A stretch of 50,214 nt of DNA from assembly GCA_933822405.4 (NCBI GenBank), contig CAKOGP040000646.1, positions 1 to 50,214 of the forward strand. The letters are read 5' to 3'. Position numbers and translations under genes: made by a program. The notes under the pieces are model-generated. The model searched no databases. It saw only the letters and a program-made list of their open reading frames with translations, and was not told where the DNA came from. Source of the stretch: Cylindrotheca closterium (lineage: Eukaryota > Bacillariophyta > Bacillariophyceae > Bacillariales > Bacillariaceae). The stretch's first letter is position 1. Each line of letters begins with the position of its first letter. This document shows positions 8,784-19,100 of the stretch, in pieces.

Positions 8784-10685
8784 CTACTGATTGAGGTGCT
8801 TGTCAGGTAGACGAGATGAATCCACATACTCCACTCGCAATTGCCGTTTATCGAACCATCTCCCTGACAGATTCTGTGCGCATTGCTTTGCAGACTCAAC
8901 AGAGTCAAAGCTAGCAAAGATTTTACCGCCAGATTCCTTGGACATGACAGTGATGGCCAATATCTTGCCAAACGTGGAGCACTCTTCCAAGAATTCGTCC
9001 CTCAGTTCCTCTGCCCAGCCTTTTTCGGTCTCGGAATCTTTGTCAAACATGTTGTGTACAAGGATGTTGGGACCTATAGAACCCTTTACACCGCCAATTG
9101 ATGAGCCTGGTAATAATGTAACAACTTGTTTGGCATTGGCTTCGCTGTTTGGAACAAGACTATCAGATAATTGACCCGAACTTCTATTGTTGACAGTGCC
9201 TGTCAACTTTTCCAGCACTGCCAACGCCCTTTCTCTCCGAGCTTCTGAGTCTTCGGGGAACTCTTCTGACGTTACAACTTCGACTCCAACCGAGTATGAT
9301 TGCTGGCTTGACCATCCAGTCCTCACAGGATGACCAGCGATTACTTTATTTGCCATAGTGTGAATCGCAAGGTTAGCAACCTTTGGATCTCTGAAAGATA
9401 AAAAGGCAGAACCTTTGTGATTTTGACTGCCAGGATCCATCTGCATCGTCACCTTTTCTAGCTGCCCGAACTGCGAGAACAGAGCGAACAAGTGCTCTTC
9501 AGTAACACTGGCGTCAAGGCCTCCAACATCAACCTTCTGCGCCTCGAATGCACGGCCGTCTCTTGTTCGCGATGGTGCACTGCTCGAAGAAGCGACTATC
9601 ATAGAAGCTGTTTGGATACCTGTTGTGGCCGGCGCCACATAATTCTTTTCGGCCTCGGAAAGCTTAACGAGTAAAGGAAACCTTTGGAAATCAGGAGCTG
9701 TCCCCGAAACTGCCACGGCCTTGTTCACGTCTTCAATCCTTCCCATTTCGATATATGCACCACCTTTGTGAATCTTGGTTCTCTTGTCTCTCAAGAGGAT
9801 AACTTCCCTTACGATGCACCCAACCTTTCGGCGAAAGTAGCGGCGAATATCTTTCTCTGTTGCACGCATCACTAGCTGAGAGACAAACACTGTTCTCTGG
9901 TCTTTCGAAAAAGTTGATTCATCATAGCCAGTCAGAAGTTCGCCTTCATCGCTTGAAATAGAAGATGATGAGACAGAACCAGATGATGACGAGAACGACG
10001 TGCTTCGCGACATATTTTGACGGCTGTCCCTATGATTAGACCTTGATCTAGACCTTGATCTAGACCTTGATCTAGACCTTGATCTAGACCTCGGTCTCGA
10101 CCGACTACGAGAATCACGCTTGTCAACCAATCGACCAGACGTCTCAGAATTACTCCGTCTGGGATGATCAATTGGGCTCCTTCGATAACCATTAGAAGGA
10201 GAATAGTATCTTCGTTCTCGATCACGGTGAGGCAGTCGGTGAGGGTCTCGAACATCACGCTGGTAGCGATAATCTCTTCTTTGAAAATCTCTTCCATAAC
10301 GGTCCGTTTCGCAACGATATCTTTGGCGACGCTCTCCATGACGTCCGCTGTTGTAACGCTGAGGTTCCTTCCGCCAATCATCTCTCTGAATTGTGTAATT
10401 CTGTCGACCATGCCCTAGCCTGTAATCCATACGTCTTCGTTCCTGGCTTTCTCTCAATCGACGAGATGGGTTGTTCCTCGGTGATCGCAATGAAGGCGAC
10501 TCTCTGTGTTTTCGTTCGGAGGGTTGAGAGGTGTTAGATTTGGGAGAAGAGGACAAGCCTTTCCTGCTGCGTGAATCAATAGAATCGACGACATAATTGT
10601 CAGGGCCCCTTACTCCACGTCGCTTACTTTCTTCTTGCGCACCATCTATATCTTTTCTGCCATTCTCGTCTCCGTTTTCCTTCAT
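8784..10685 (-). CDS. RBM39: RBM39-like splicing factor (CAPER/CC1 family)
   Basis: A 633-aa nuclear SR-type RNA-binding protein from a single exon with ATG at 10685. The domain order is that of the CC1/RBM39 splicing-factor family. It has a long Arg/Ser/Asp-rich N-terminus with a pure RS run, then RRM1 from about residue 262 (RTVFVSQLVMRATEKDIRRYF), ending in LSEAEKNY, a family hallmark. RRM2 follows from about residue 382 (VDVGGLDASVTEEHLFALFSQFG). The last domain is a U2AF-homology motif from about residue 539, with GRWFDKRQLRVEYV, whose RWF core binds ULM tryptophans of other splicing factors. It likely acts in early 3' splice-site recognition. It is divergent from NAT10 across 182 bases. 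Part of the RS run is built of 12-bp tandem repeats. Confidence 0.93.
   Translation of the reverse strand: MKENGDENGRKDIDGAQEESKRRGVRGPDNYVVDSIDSRSRKGLSSSPKSNTSQPSERKHRESPSLRSPRNNPSRRLRESQERRRMDYRLGHGRQNYTIQRDDWRKEPQRYNSGRHGERRQRYRCETDRYGRDFQRRDYRYQRDVRDPHRLPHRDRERRYYSPSNGYRRSPIDHPRRSNSETSGRLVDKRDSRSRSRPRSRSRSRSRSRSRSRSRSNHRDSRQNMSRSTSFSSSSGSVSSSSISSDEGELLTGYDESTFSKDQRTVFVSQLVMRATEKDIRRYFRRKVGCIVREVILLRDKRTKIHKGGAYIEMGRIEDVNKAVAVSGTAPDFQRFPLLVKLSEAEKNYVAPATTGIQTASMIVASSSSAPSRTRDGRAFEAQKVDVGGLDASVTEEHLFALFSQFGQLEKVTMQMDPGSQNHKGSAFLSFRDPKVANLAIHTMANKVIAGHPVRTGWSSQQSYSVGVEVVTSEEFPEDSEARRERALAVLEKLTGTVNNRSSGQLSDSLVPNSEANAKQVVTLLPGSSIGGVKGSIGPNILVHNMFDKDSETEKGWAEELRDEFLEECSTFGKILAITVMSKESGGKIFASFDSVESAKQCAQNLSGRWFDKRQLRVEYVDSSRLPDKHLNQ
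10038..10097 (-). repeat. 12-bp tandem repeat encoding the RS run
   Basis: Four perfect units of AGACCTTGATCT plus one variant unit (AGACCTCGGTCT), read on the plus strand. On the coding strand each unit gives two Arg-Ser dipeptides of the RBM39-like protein. Twelve bases keep the frame, so copy-number change alters only RS length. Confidence 0.9.
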
Positions 10686-10867
10686 TGTGCAGAAGCTATG
10701 CCGTCGTACTTGTTTCGTGTGTGCTGCTGTTGATTTGACTTCGCGTGCGCAGGGTTCGCGTGCACATCCATTGATTTCCTACATGCAATGGATGCATCAT
10801 TTTTTCCATCCGTCATCTTCGTTTCGTCAAATTGATTTCAGATACCGAGTTGAGAGACTATACACAG
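10686..10867. promoter_or_regulatory. Shared divergent promoter of RBM39-like and NAT10 genes
   Basis: Only 182 bases separate the two divergent start codons, so both 5' UTRs and promoters must sit here. A small inverted motif TGCATCCATTG...CAATGGATGCA lies at about 10764-10796. I see no clear TATA box. The position is certain, and the regulatory role is inferred from spacing. Confidence 0.6.
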
Positions 10868-13800
10868 ATGGTCCGAAAGAAACTAGACGAGCGTGTACGC
10901 ACACTGATTGAGAGGGGAGTCATGAAAAATGAGCGATCGCTCCTTGTTTTGGTGGGCGACTATGGAAAAGATCAAGTTCCAAACCTTCATCAAATTCTAA
11001 GCAAGACATCTGTCCAGAGTCGGCCAAATGTTCTTTGGTGCTACAAGAAAGATCTTGGATTTTCTACGCATAGAAAGAAGAGAATGAAGAAATTGAAACG
11101 AGACAAAGCTAGAGGGTTAATTTCGGGATCCGACTCTTCTGACAATTTTGAGCTTTTCATCGGTTCTACTGACATCAACTGGTGTTACTACAAGGATTCC
11201 CACCGCGTTCTCGGATCAACTGTGGGTATGCTGGTTCTTCAAGACTTTGAGGCATTGACTCCCAATCTCATGGCAAGAACCATCGAAACAGTGCAAGGTG
11301 GTGGCCTTGTTGTTTTCCTGATGCGAAGTGTGAAGTCCCTCAAACAACTCTACACCATGACGATGGACGTTCATGCGCGCTATAGAACCGAATCTGCTGT
11401 AGACGTCGTTCCGAGGTTCAATGAACGGTTCATTCTATCCTTAACAAAATGTCAAAACTGCCTTGTTTGCGACGATGAACTAAATGTGTTGCCGGTTTCC
11501 CGAAGAACATTGCATTCTCTTTCTCCCGGTCAAATCGACAAGGGAGATGCCGGAGAAGTAATACTGAGAGATAATGAAGAAGACACAGAGTTGAAGGAGT
11601 TGAAAGAATCTCTTCTCGAAACACCTCACGTTGGTGCACTGGTGGAATTGGCAAAAACTCTTGACCAAGCGAAAGCCCTTGTCGTATTTTTGGAAGCATG
11701 CTCAGAAAAGACCACGAAAGCTTCAACGGTTACAATGACAGCTGCGAGAGGAAGAGGGAAATCTGCGGCTATTGGACTGTGTCTTGCAGGTGCAATTTCT
11801 CTTGGATATTCCACTGTGGCTTTAACCGCACCAGAACCGGAGAACTTGGTTTCGGTGTTTGATTTTCTTGTTCGGGGGCTTGTTGCGCTCAAGTATCAAG
11901 AGCACATGGATTATTCCGTAACCTACAGCAATGCTTCTGGTCGAGAGTCAATTAAGTGCATTACTGCTATTCACATTCATCGAAGTCATCGACAGGTAAT
12001 TCAGTACATCCCAGCACATGAAAAAGACAAGTTTGCATCTTCCGAAATCGTGGCAATTGACGAGGCTGCTGCTATCCCACTCCCCATCGTGCGTGGTCTT
12101 ATGCACCAACCTAATCGGCTAACTTTCTTGAGTTCAACCATTAATGGGTATGAAGGAACTGGTCGATCTCTAAGTTTGAAATTGATAAAGGAGCTGCGAG
12201 ATCAAAAAGGTGGAAGAGCTGCAGAGTTGAATGCTGCGAGTGAAGCGGCTAGAAATATAGCAGGATCGCGAGCAAAGAAAGGAGAAACCAAGGTTCACGA
12301 GCAGCGTTATAGGGCCGCTGCAGAAGCTGCGGACGAAGATGTACTCTCGGGACCTCTTCGAGAAATCGACCTATCTACCCCCATTCGATATTCAGAAGGA
12401 GACGGGGTGGAAGCGTGGTTGAACAACCTTTTGTGTCTCAAGTGTGGATCTAGTTCGCAACTGAGGCTACATGGCGGTGCACCGGCGCCAGCAGACTGCG
12501 AATTATATGGCGTTGATAGAGATGCACTCTTCAGCTATCACAAGCTCTCTGAAGCTTTCTTGCAGAAGCTCATGGGGCTATATACAAGTGCCCACTACAA
12601 GAATACACCAAACGATCTTCAAATGCTTTCTGATGCTCCAGCCCACTCTTGTTTTGTGCTTCTGTCTCCATCCGCAGAGAAGGACAGCAATTCCCTTCCA
12701 GATATCTTGGCCGTCGTCCAAGTAGCACTAGAAGGAAAGATCTCGCGGAAGGCGGTTGAGGCACAGCTGGCGAGAGGACATCGCTCTGCCGGTGACTTGA
12801 TCCCATGGACGATTTCACAGCAGTTTGGAGATGCCCAGTTCGCGCAATTAAGTGGTGCTCGCATAGTCCGGATCGCTGTCCACCCTTCCGTGCAATCGAT
12901 GGGATATGGGTCGCGAGCAGTTGAGCTGCTTCAACGCTTTTACAACGGTGAAATGGTGTCGCTGGCCAACGAAGGGGGTGAAGACGGTGAAGATGATGAT
13001 TCAATGCACGATGGTGACGAAACAGAGGCAGAGAGTGTCGAGGAGGATCAAACGAAAAGCACCAAGACTGGTATTCAAAGCGAGAAGCTAGCTCCTCGAA
13101 AGGAGCTTCCACCGCTACTGCTTCCTTTGACGGAGATTGAAGCTCCTCGTCTTGATTGGGTCGGAACTTCGTTTGGCCTTACGCTACCCTTGCAGAAGTT
13201 CTGGACGAGGGCAGGTATGCAAATGCTCTACCTCCGTCAAACGAAGAACGAGTTGACAGGAGAGCACTCCACAATTATGCTGAGGGCGCTTTCGAAGACT
13301 TCAAGAGTCAACAATACTTGGTTAGACTCCTTTGTGCAAGACACACAACGGCGATTTATAGCGTTGCTTGGTGGCCCATTCCGGGATGTCGAAATTCGAC
13401 TAGCAATTTCATCACTTGAACAAATGGCTGAATCTTGTGCCAAAGGCGGATCAACCAAGATTAAAGCTGAAGAGCTCGACTACATGCTTACTTCACATGA
13501 CTTGAAGAGATTAGAGCTGTATGGACGAAACCTATGCGACCACCATCTGATCACAGATCTGCTTCCAACCGCGTCACGTCTTTACTTTTCAAATAGATTT
13601 GGCAACGACTTCAAGCTGTCAAGTGTCCAGGCTGCAATCCTATGTGGTATAGGCTTACAGAACCGCGAAGTTGATTCGCTTACAAAGGAACTAGGTCTAC
13701 CGTCAAACCAGCTGCTCGCAATGTTCAACAAAGCAATTCGGAAGATATCGATTGCACTTAACAACATTGTCGAAGACAAGGAGAAGGAAGCTCTATTGAG

Positions 13801-14247
13801 CGGTGAAGAAAGAATGAAGGCACAGGAGGCAGTTGAAGGCATGCGTGATGTAGCTTCATCGACGCTGGAAGAAGACACGGCCGCAGCTGCACGTGACGCG
13901 ATGAAAAGCTTGGGCGCCTTAAGGTACGTGAAATAATCAAGTGCTTGTGATAATTTTATCGTATATTTGCCAATAACTTGTTTCATAGTGCACAGCAGCT
14001 CCCTTCGAAAGTTACGAAGGATCGGTCGTTAATGCAATTTGCCGTTAAAGGATCTGATGAACAGTGGACAAAAGCTCTCGAAGGGAAGGATATTAGTGCG
14101 TCTGGTACTATTCAGATCAAAAGTGTACGTGAAAAGCGAAAGCAACTCGACGAAGAGGATTTCCAGAAGGCAGCCGATAATGATAAAGCGACAAAGAAAC
14201 AAAAGCCGAACAAAACGAAGAAGAAAAAAGGCCGAAAGTCGTTGTAG
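10868..14247 (+). CDS. NAT10: RNA cytidine acetyltransferase NAT10/Kre33
   Basis: Acetylates cytidines (ac4C) in 18S rRNA and some tRNAs, and acts in the nucleolus. Two exons are proposed: 10868-13923 and 13989-14247, with a 65-nt intron (GTACGT...CATAG) that keeps frame, giving about 1104 aa (family about 1000-1050). I start at ATG 10868 (MVRKKLDERVR) because it aligns with the family N-terminus. The frame is open upstream to 10832 but without an ATG. The TmcA-like N-terminal domain has VLWCYKKDLGFSTHRKKRMKKLKR. The helicase-like ATPase has Walker A RGRGKSAA near residue 294 and DEAAAIPLP near 398. The GNAT acetyl-CoA site has RIVRIAVHPSVQSMGYGSRA near 664-682. An acidic insert follows, then a C-terminal RNA-binding region. 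Exon 2 encodes the Lys-rich tail typical of the family. Confidence 0.97.
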
Positions 14248-14271
14248 TGAGGCATGGACAAGATAACTTAA

Positions 14272-17171
14272 CTAATACCTGACCATGCTTTCTTCAAAAA
14301 CAGTAGATGCAGCATTACAGTCGCCGTCAAACTTAGGCGGCGGAAGACCGAACACAAATCGGAGCGACCGACTTAAGGCCCTTTCCCCTAACTTTGCTAC
14401 TACCTCACCAGCGGCTCTTTGTACTTTTGGCTCCTGTGCCAGCTTCCGGAATATTGGGATGAACTTTGCCGTGTCAGTGTCTCCAGACAGGTCCAGAAGG
14501 TTCAACAGACGATTAAATCGTTGCATTGCAGGCGTTGGTTCTGGAAAGAGTTTTTTAGCATCATCTTGCACATTTCCATCTAATAGTAGTCGAAGAGATC
14601 TGGAGGCCCGGATAGCGGCAACCTCGTCACTTATTCTAAGTGCCCTCGTGAATTTCAAAAGGTAAGAGACGCCCTCAACTCCGAGACTGTCTACTGCGAT
14701 AACAATCTGTTCTGATAAATCTTCCAGCAATATATCACCGTCATCTGAGAGGATATAGTCTGTCAGAACATCAAAACTCATAACCACGTCGAAACGTGGA
14801 GTTCCTCGAGCTTCCTGAAAAAGCCCCTGTCATCAAGAAGTGACCACTGAGACCATGAAGAAATAAATTGTCAAAATCCATCGCTCTCCTCTTACCTCAA
14901 GCCGATTCCACCGTATCTTTCCATCAGGAGTGAGCGCCAGACGTCGTAATGCCTCTTGCAAGTCATCTTGAGGGTCAGTCAAAACGCGACTCGCAACATA
15001 AGGGTATGCTTCACTTATTATTCTTGATGTGGGGTCAACCTGGTGAAAGGAGAAGATGAGATAACAGGGACTTTGGAGATTCATTAATTCGTTTTGAACC
15101 GGGCTTACTTGTATTGCCAATCCTTCCAAAACTCCTAGACACCGTATGATTGCGATATAGAACGGAGGTAAGCAGAAAGGAAACTTGTACATGATATCCC
15201 CCAGTTTGTTCACTATATTCTTGAAGTTTACCTCTGATATTTCAGAGTTCAGCACATCTGGAAGGGCTTTGTCAAGAGCGAACTCGATTGGTTTTACATC
15301 GATATCTTCAGGAATGAAACCCAACTTTTGATACACGTTCACCTTCGCGTCCACGTGGAGCAAAGGGTGAGTGCCGAAATGTGCATAAGATTTTCCGTCC
15401 TTTATCCAAAATTTTGTCAAGTCTTACCAGCGCTGACCAATCTCTGTTCACGATATGGACCACCGCAAGGAGAAAACCATTGCGCTGTCGACGGTCCGCA
15501 TATGACATCATACCAAAGTCGAGGTAGCATAGCCGACCATCAGCGCACGCAAGAAGATTGCCTGAGGTTCCAGGCTAGGTTGAGCGTCGCTTCAGGATAA
15601 ATAGTAACGGTACAACGAACAGAATGATGGACTTACCGGCATGTGGCTAATATTTGGCGTGGTTTCATATGCAAATGAGAATAGGATAGACAGAACGTGA
15701 GTGTCCCCGTACCATGACAAACACATTCCAAACAGCACCCCCTTACATCCGCATGGAAAACTGAATCCCAAGATGAGAAGGCCATCAAAACATTCATAGT
15801 TATGCCCCTTTTTGCAAGCAACTTACATCCGTTCTCCAAAATTTGTTGGAGGCTGCACTGGACGAGTGTGTCTACAAGTTTGCTCGTTTCCAAGCCATAT
15901 CTGGCTAGACTCGCTGAATCTGTGAGCCGGACACCGTCTACCCATTCCATCACCAAAACTTGTACCCCAAGGATAAGAACAGGAGAGCGAAGAAACACCA
16001 GGGCAAGCATAATGGGACAAACCTTTTCTGGTCGTTAAATCCGAGTAAACCTTTGGTACAAATACGTCAGGAATGCTTGCATAGAGTTCATTAAACCTTT
16101 GTGCATTAGCAGCTTCAGCAATATAGTCGATTTCGCGATAAATCAGCTCGCCAAAATCATCAATGATAGATTGCACATCGATCTCTCGTTTGAACACTTT
16201 GAAAATGTTTGTGTAGATCCCTGACCACCACCGAAGAATGTAAAGATCCAAAGCAATGATGTCCTCACAATTGGGACGCTGTATTTTAAGAGCAACCTCT
16301 TGCCCTGTTGTCCTCAGCTTTGCTTTGTATACTTGTCCAATAGACGCAGCTGCAACAGGCTCTTCGCTGACTAGTTCGAACACATCCAGAAACTTAACTC
16401 CCAACTCCTCCTCCACGCATTGGAACGCTAATGCGCTATCGAATGGAGGTACCTTGTCTTGTAAAAGCTGCATTTCCTCGAGATATTCCTTGGGCAACAG
16501 ATCTGGCCTACTAGCAAGAGCCTGGCCTGCCTTGATTAAAGCAGGACCAAGCTCGGAGATTGCACGCTGAAGCTGTTGTGCTCTTTCTCGTCTTCGGTCG
16601 GTCTTTCCCAAGATGAAATCAGAGACTACAGAGAAGGCCCAGAACCCAATGGGAAACGCAATTTGAATGTTACGTACAATCCTGAAGTATCGATCACGTC
16701 TTGAATAAAATCGAACAAAGGGGCGATGTTGCACATTCTCTCATCAAAACAAACTTACCACCTGTTTGGCTGGTTGAGCAAAGCTTTCTCCGCCTTTTCA
16801 GGAGAATACTTCACAAGCGGTTCGGCTACCTTGACTCCCTTGCGAAATTTATACCGTACAATCGCGTCACTTCCATCCAAAAGCCCGTTGGACCAAACGT
16901 TCTCTGGAACTTCCGTAGCGTTGAAAAATGGGAGAGGAACACCTGAGCCAAGTCCCATTTGTTCCGGTGCCTCTTCTGTAACTTGCCGCAATATTTCCCT
17001 CGCTTTCGTCAATCGTTTTGATTCGCTCATCTCAGTTTCTTCCATCATAGCTAACAAGCTTCGGAATACAATCCTAGTTCTGCGAGCTACATTTTTTGGA
17101 GCAAACCCAAGGGTTGCAGTGTGGCAAACAATGAATATGTAAAAAAAAAATCCACATCGAGAGTGCATCAT
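14272..17171 (-). CDS. Plastid ABC1/UbiB-like atypical kinase (ABC1K)
   Basis: Nine exons were rebuilt on the minus strand: 17171-16762, 16699-16023, 15958-15827, 15760-15747 (14 nt), 15646-15637 (10 nt), 15561-15428, 15342-15109, 15039-14896, 14814-14272. They total 2298 nt, or 765 aa, in frame throughout; introns are 62-100 nt. The N-terminus is a signal peptide followed by TLGFAPKN, a diatom plastid-import motif. Family motifs in order are KAGQALASRPDLLP, AAASIGQVYKA, VALKIQRP, REIDYIAEAANAQRF, VLVMEWVDGVRLTD, then FFHADPHAGN (catalytic/metal loop, spanning both microexons), and YLDFGM. ABC1 kinases of this clade act on prenylquinone and lipid metabolism at plastoglobules, by analogy with plant ABC1K1/K3. 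Intron 1 uses a GTGGTA donor; the overlapping GTAAGT two bases downstream would create a stop codon. Gene end is 25 bases from the NAT10 stop. Confidence 0.93.
15637..15646 (-). other. 10-nt microexon of the ABC1K gene
   Basis: CCACATGCCG flanked by acceptor TTAG and donor GTAAGT on the minus strand. It encodes Pro-His-Ala plus the first base of Gly in the HADPHAGN motif. Skipping it would shift the frame. Confidence 0.85.
15747..15760 (-). other. 14-nt microexon of the ABC1K gene
   Basis: TTTTCCATGCGGAT flanked by acceptor TCAG and donor GTAAGG on the minus strand. With the last base of exon 3 it encodes Phe-Phe-His-Ala-Asp of the catalytic loop. Introns on either side are 66 and 100 nt. 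Confidence 0.85.
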
Positions 17172-18275
17172 GAAGAAGGCTTAACAGCACTGAATTAGGT
17201 CACAAAGCCAAAAGGCAAATCGTTTTATGGATTGATGATATCTGTCTGTGCTAAATCTACCTCAACAAGGTTGTGTCATTAAAATGGTTCTTCGTGAATT
17301 CATTCGTTCATTGTCAATTTTTTTGTTTTTGTTAGTTTTCTGTCCTTCCTTCTACCGATCCAACTAGGGCAACATGACAGTCGAATTCTTCTTTCTGTCA
17401 TCTGACAGCTCAATTTTTCCCACAACTCAATTTTGCTTCCCCATTGAGGCAGTGGGAATCCCCGGATTTCTCCCCTAGTTGCGAGATTTTCCCACAGCTC
17501 AATTTTTCCCACAACTAGTTGTGGGAATTCCCTCAACAGTTGTGGGAAAATTGTCATTTCTACACAGAAAACCACGTAGGATATGTACTGAGACAAATTT
17601 GAAGTTTCCCACAACTCTAATTGTAGTTGTGGGAAGTTTCCCACAACTCTAATTGTTTTATTGGGAATTACGGGAAAACTGTCCGTTCTACGGAAAACTG
17701 TCTGTTCTACGCACAAAACAACGTTTGATATATGTACTGACTAGAAAATAGACAACTACATATGATGTTTCCCAAAAACTCTAATTGTTTTCGTGATATT
17801 TCGTGATACATTTAAAGGCAAAAATAACGGACATCTGAGCAACGGAAATTCCCACAACTAGTTGAGGGAAATTCCCACAACTAGTTGTAGGAATTTCCCA
17901 CAACTATTTTTTAAGATTCCTACAACTAGTTGTGGGAATTTTTGGCAAAAATCTGTTCCCACAACTAGTTGTGGGAAATCGCGTTAAATATCGCGGGGAC
18001 GAAATAAAATGAAAAGGGGGAATTCCCACTGCCTCATTGGAGTCCGGACGGACACGATAACGAATATTCGCCAGCCAGCCCTCCAAAAAACCGTCGATTC
18101 ATTTCTTCAAATTTCTTGTTTCAAAATCGGTGGGCAAAGACGATTCATTTCAACGAAACAACTTTCTTGTTTGAAATTGAGATTGACTATCGCCTCGTCT
18201 ACGGAAGCAGACGGAACTTAGTGTCTCTAGAGTCGAAAATATAGCTGCAGCAATCAACAATTTTCACGAAACGAA
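17172..18275. promoter_or_regulatory. Shared 5' region of ABC1K and V-ATPase genes, holding a palindromic element
   Basis: About 1.1 kb between two divergent start codons. Most of it (17390-18045) is a palindrome-rich element annotated separately. About 220 bases on each side remain for promoters and 5' UTRs. I see no ORF with coding character. Confidence 0.6.
17391..18045. repeat. Palindrome cluster (CCCACAACTAGTTGTGGG) with inverted ends
   Basis: At least eight copies of CCCACAAC/GTTGTGGG occur, in both orientations. Two 22-bp perfect palindromes built on CCCACAACTAGTTGTGGG sit at 17506-17527 and 17956-17977. Several imperfect copies lie around 17608-17660 and 17850-17935. The cluster is bracketed by an inverted pair: CATTGAGGCAGTGGGAAT at 17443-17460, and its near-complement at 18022-18038. 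A second repeated phrase (ATATGTACTGA preceded by ACAAAACAACGT or similar) appears at about 17566-17592 and 17709-17741. It looks like a foldback or miniature inverted-repeat element that expanded by internal duplication. Confidence 0.75.
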
Positions 18276-18993
18276 ATGTCGCGTTATTTGGAAGATGGTG
18301 GCGATGGCTATTACAATGAAGACAACATCAGCTATGCCTGCACGAGTTGGGCACCTGGTGTAGGATTCGCTGGAATCGTATGTGCGGTCGTTTTTGCCAG
18401 TGAGTTACAACCTGCGAGTGTGTGATGCACTTGTTTGAACTTTCGAGCTAGGAACTCACCGCAACTTGTTTGCATAAGATATTGGAGGTGCCTATGGAAC
18501 TGCACGAGCCGGTCAAGGTATCATGGCCATGGGTATTAGATCACCGGAGCTTTTGATGAAAAATATCATTCCCGTGGTTATGGCGGGTGTATTGGGCATT
18601 TATGGACTTATTGTCGCTGTCATTTTGAATGGAAAATTCTCCACTCCAGAGATTGGAACGGGATACGTGACATATAGTCAATACTCCGCATTTTGCCACT
18701 TGGCGTCTGGTTTATGCTGCGGGTTTACATCACTGGCGTCTGGAATCGCTATCGGTATTTCTGCAGATGCTGGTACCAGAGCTGTTGGAGCACAATCTGC
18801 GATGGCTGCTTCGTGGAAAAAAATGGGTTTCACAGGGGATGCCGGTGGCCAAGCTGAAGGAGGCGGCGACAGTCTTTTCGTTGCAACTATTCTAATTCAG
18901 GTCTTCGCATCCAACCTTGGTCTTTATGGGCTTATTGTTGCCCTTATCATGTCGCAAACAGACTACAAGTGTGACCCCAGTGCTAACTACTGA
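18276..18993 (+). CDS. V-type ATPase proteolipid (c-type) paralog lacking the conserved Glu
   Basis: The c-type proteolipid forms the rotating membrane ring of the V-ATPase, which acidifies vacuoles and endomembranes. Two exons: 18276-18399 and 18479-18993, with a 79-nt intron (GTGAGT...ATAAG), giving 212 aa. Four membrane helices follow a short acidic N-terminus. Hallmarks of subunit c (rather than c'') are FANIGGAYGTARAG, SPELLMKNIIPVVMAGVLGIYGLIVAVIL and GIAIGISADAGTRAVG. A Gly-rich insert of about 19 residues (GDAGGQAEGGGDS) sits between helices 3 and 4, which makes it longer than the usual 155-165 aa. In helix 4 the family's FAEVLGLYGLIVALI reads FASNLGLYGLIVALI, so the proton-carrying Glu is Ser, and a Gln appears four residues before it. 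Family membership is secure. Function as a proton carrier is doubtful. Confidence 0.9.
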
Positions 18994-19100
18994 ACCAAAC
19001 CTGTACATAATTGCCGTACCGTACTATAGACTCCCTCATTCAAAATTCATTCGATGCTATTGATTATCAATTTCGCGCATATTCGGCGTCGCTTGGAGCG

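Noticed and set aside
12570..13112. Long ORF antisense to NAT10 (180 aa)
   Set aside because: Shadow frame of a well-conserved coding region, with no start context or motif.
16734..16762. Alternative splice donor GTAAGT two bases downstream in ABC1K intron 1
   Set aside because: Joining from that donor to the only suitable acceptor makes TGA at the junction. The GTGGTA donor keeps the frame.
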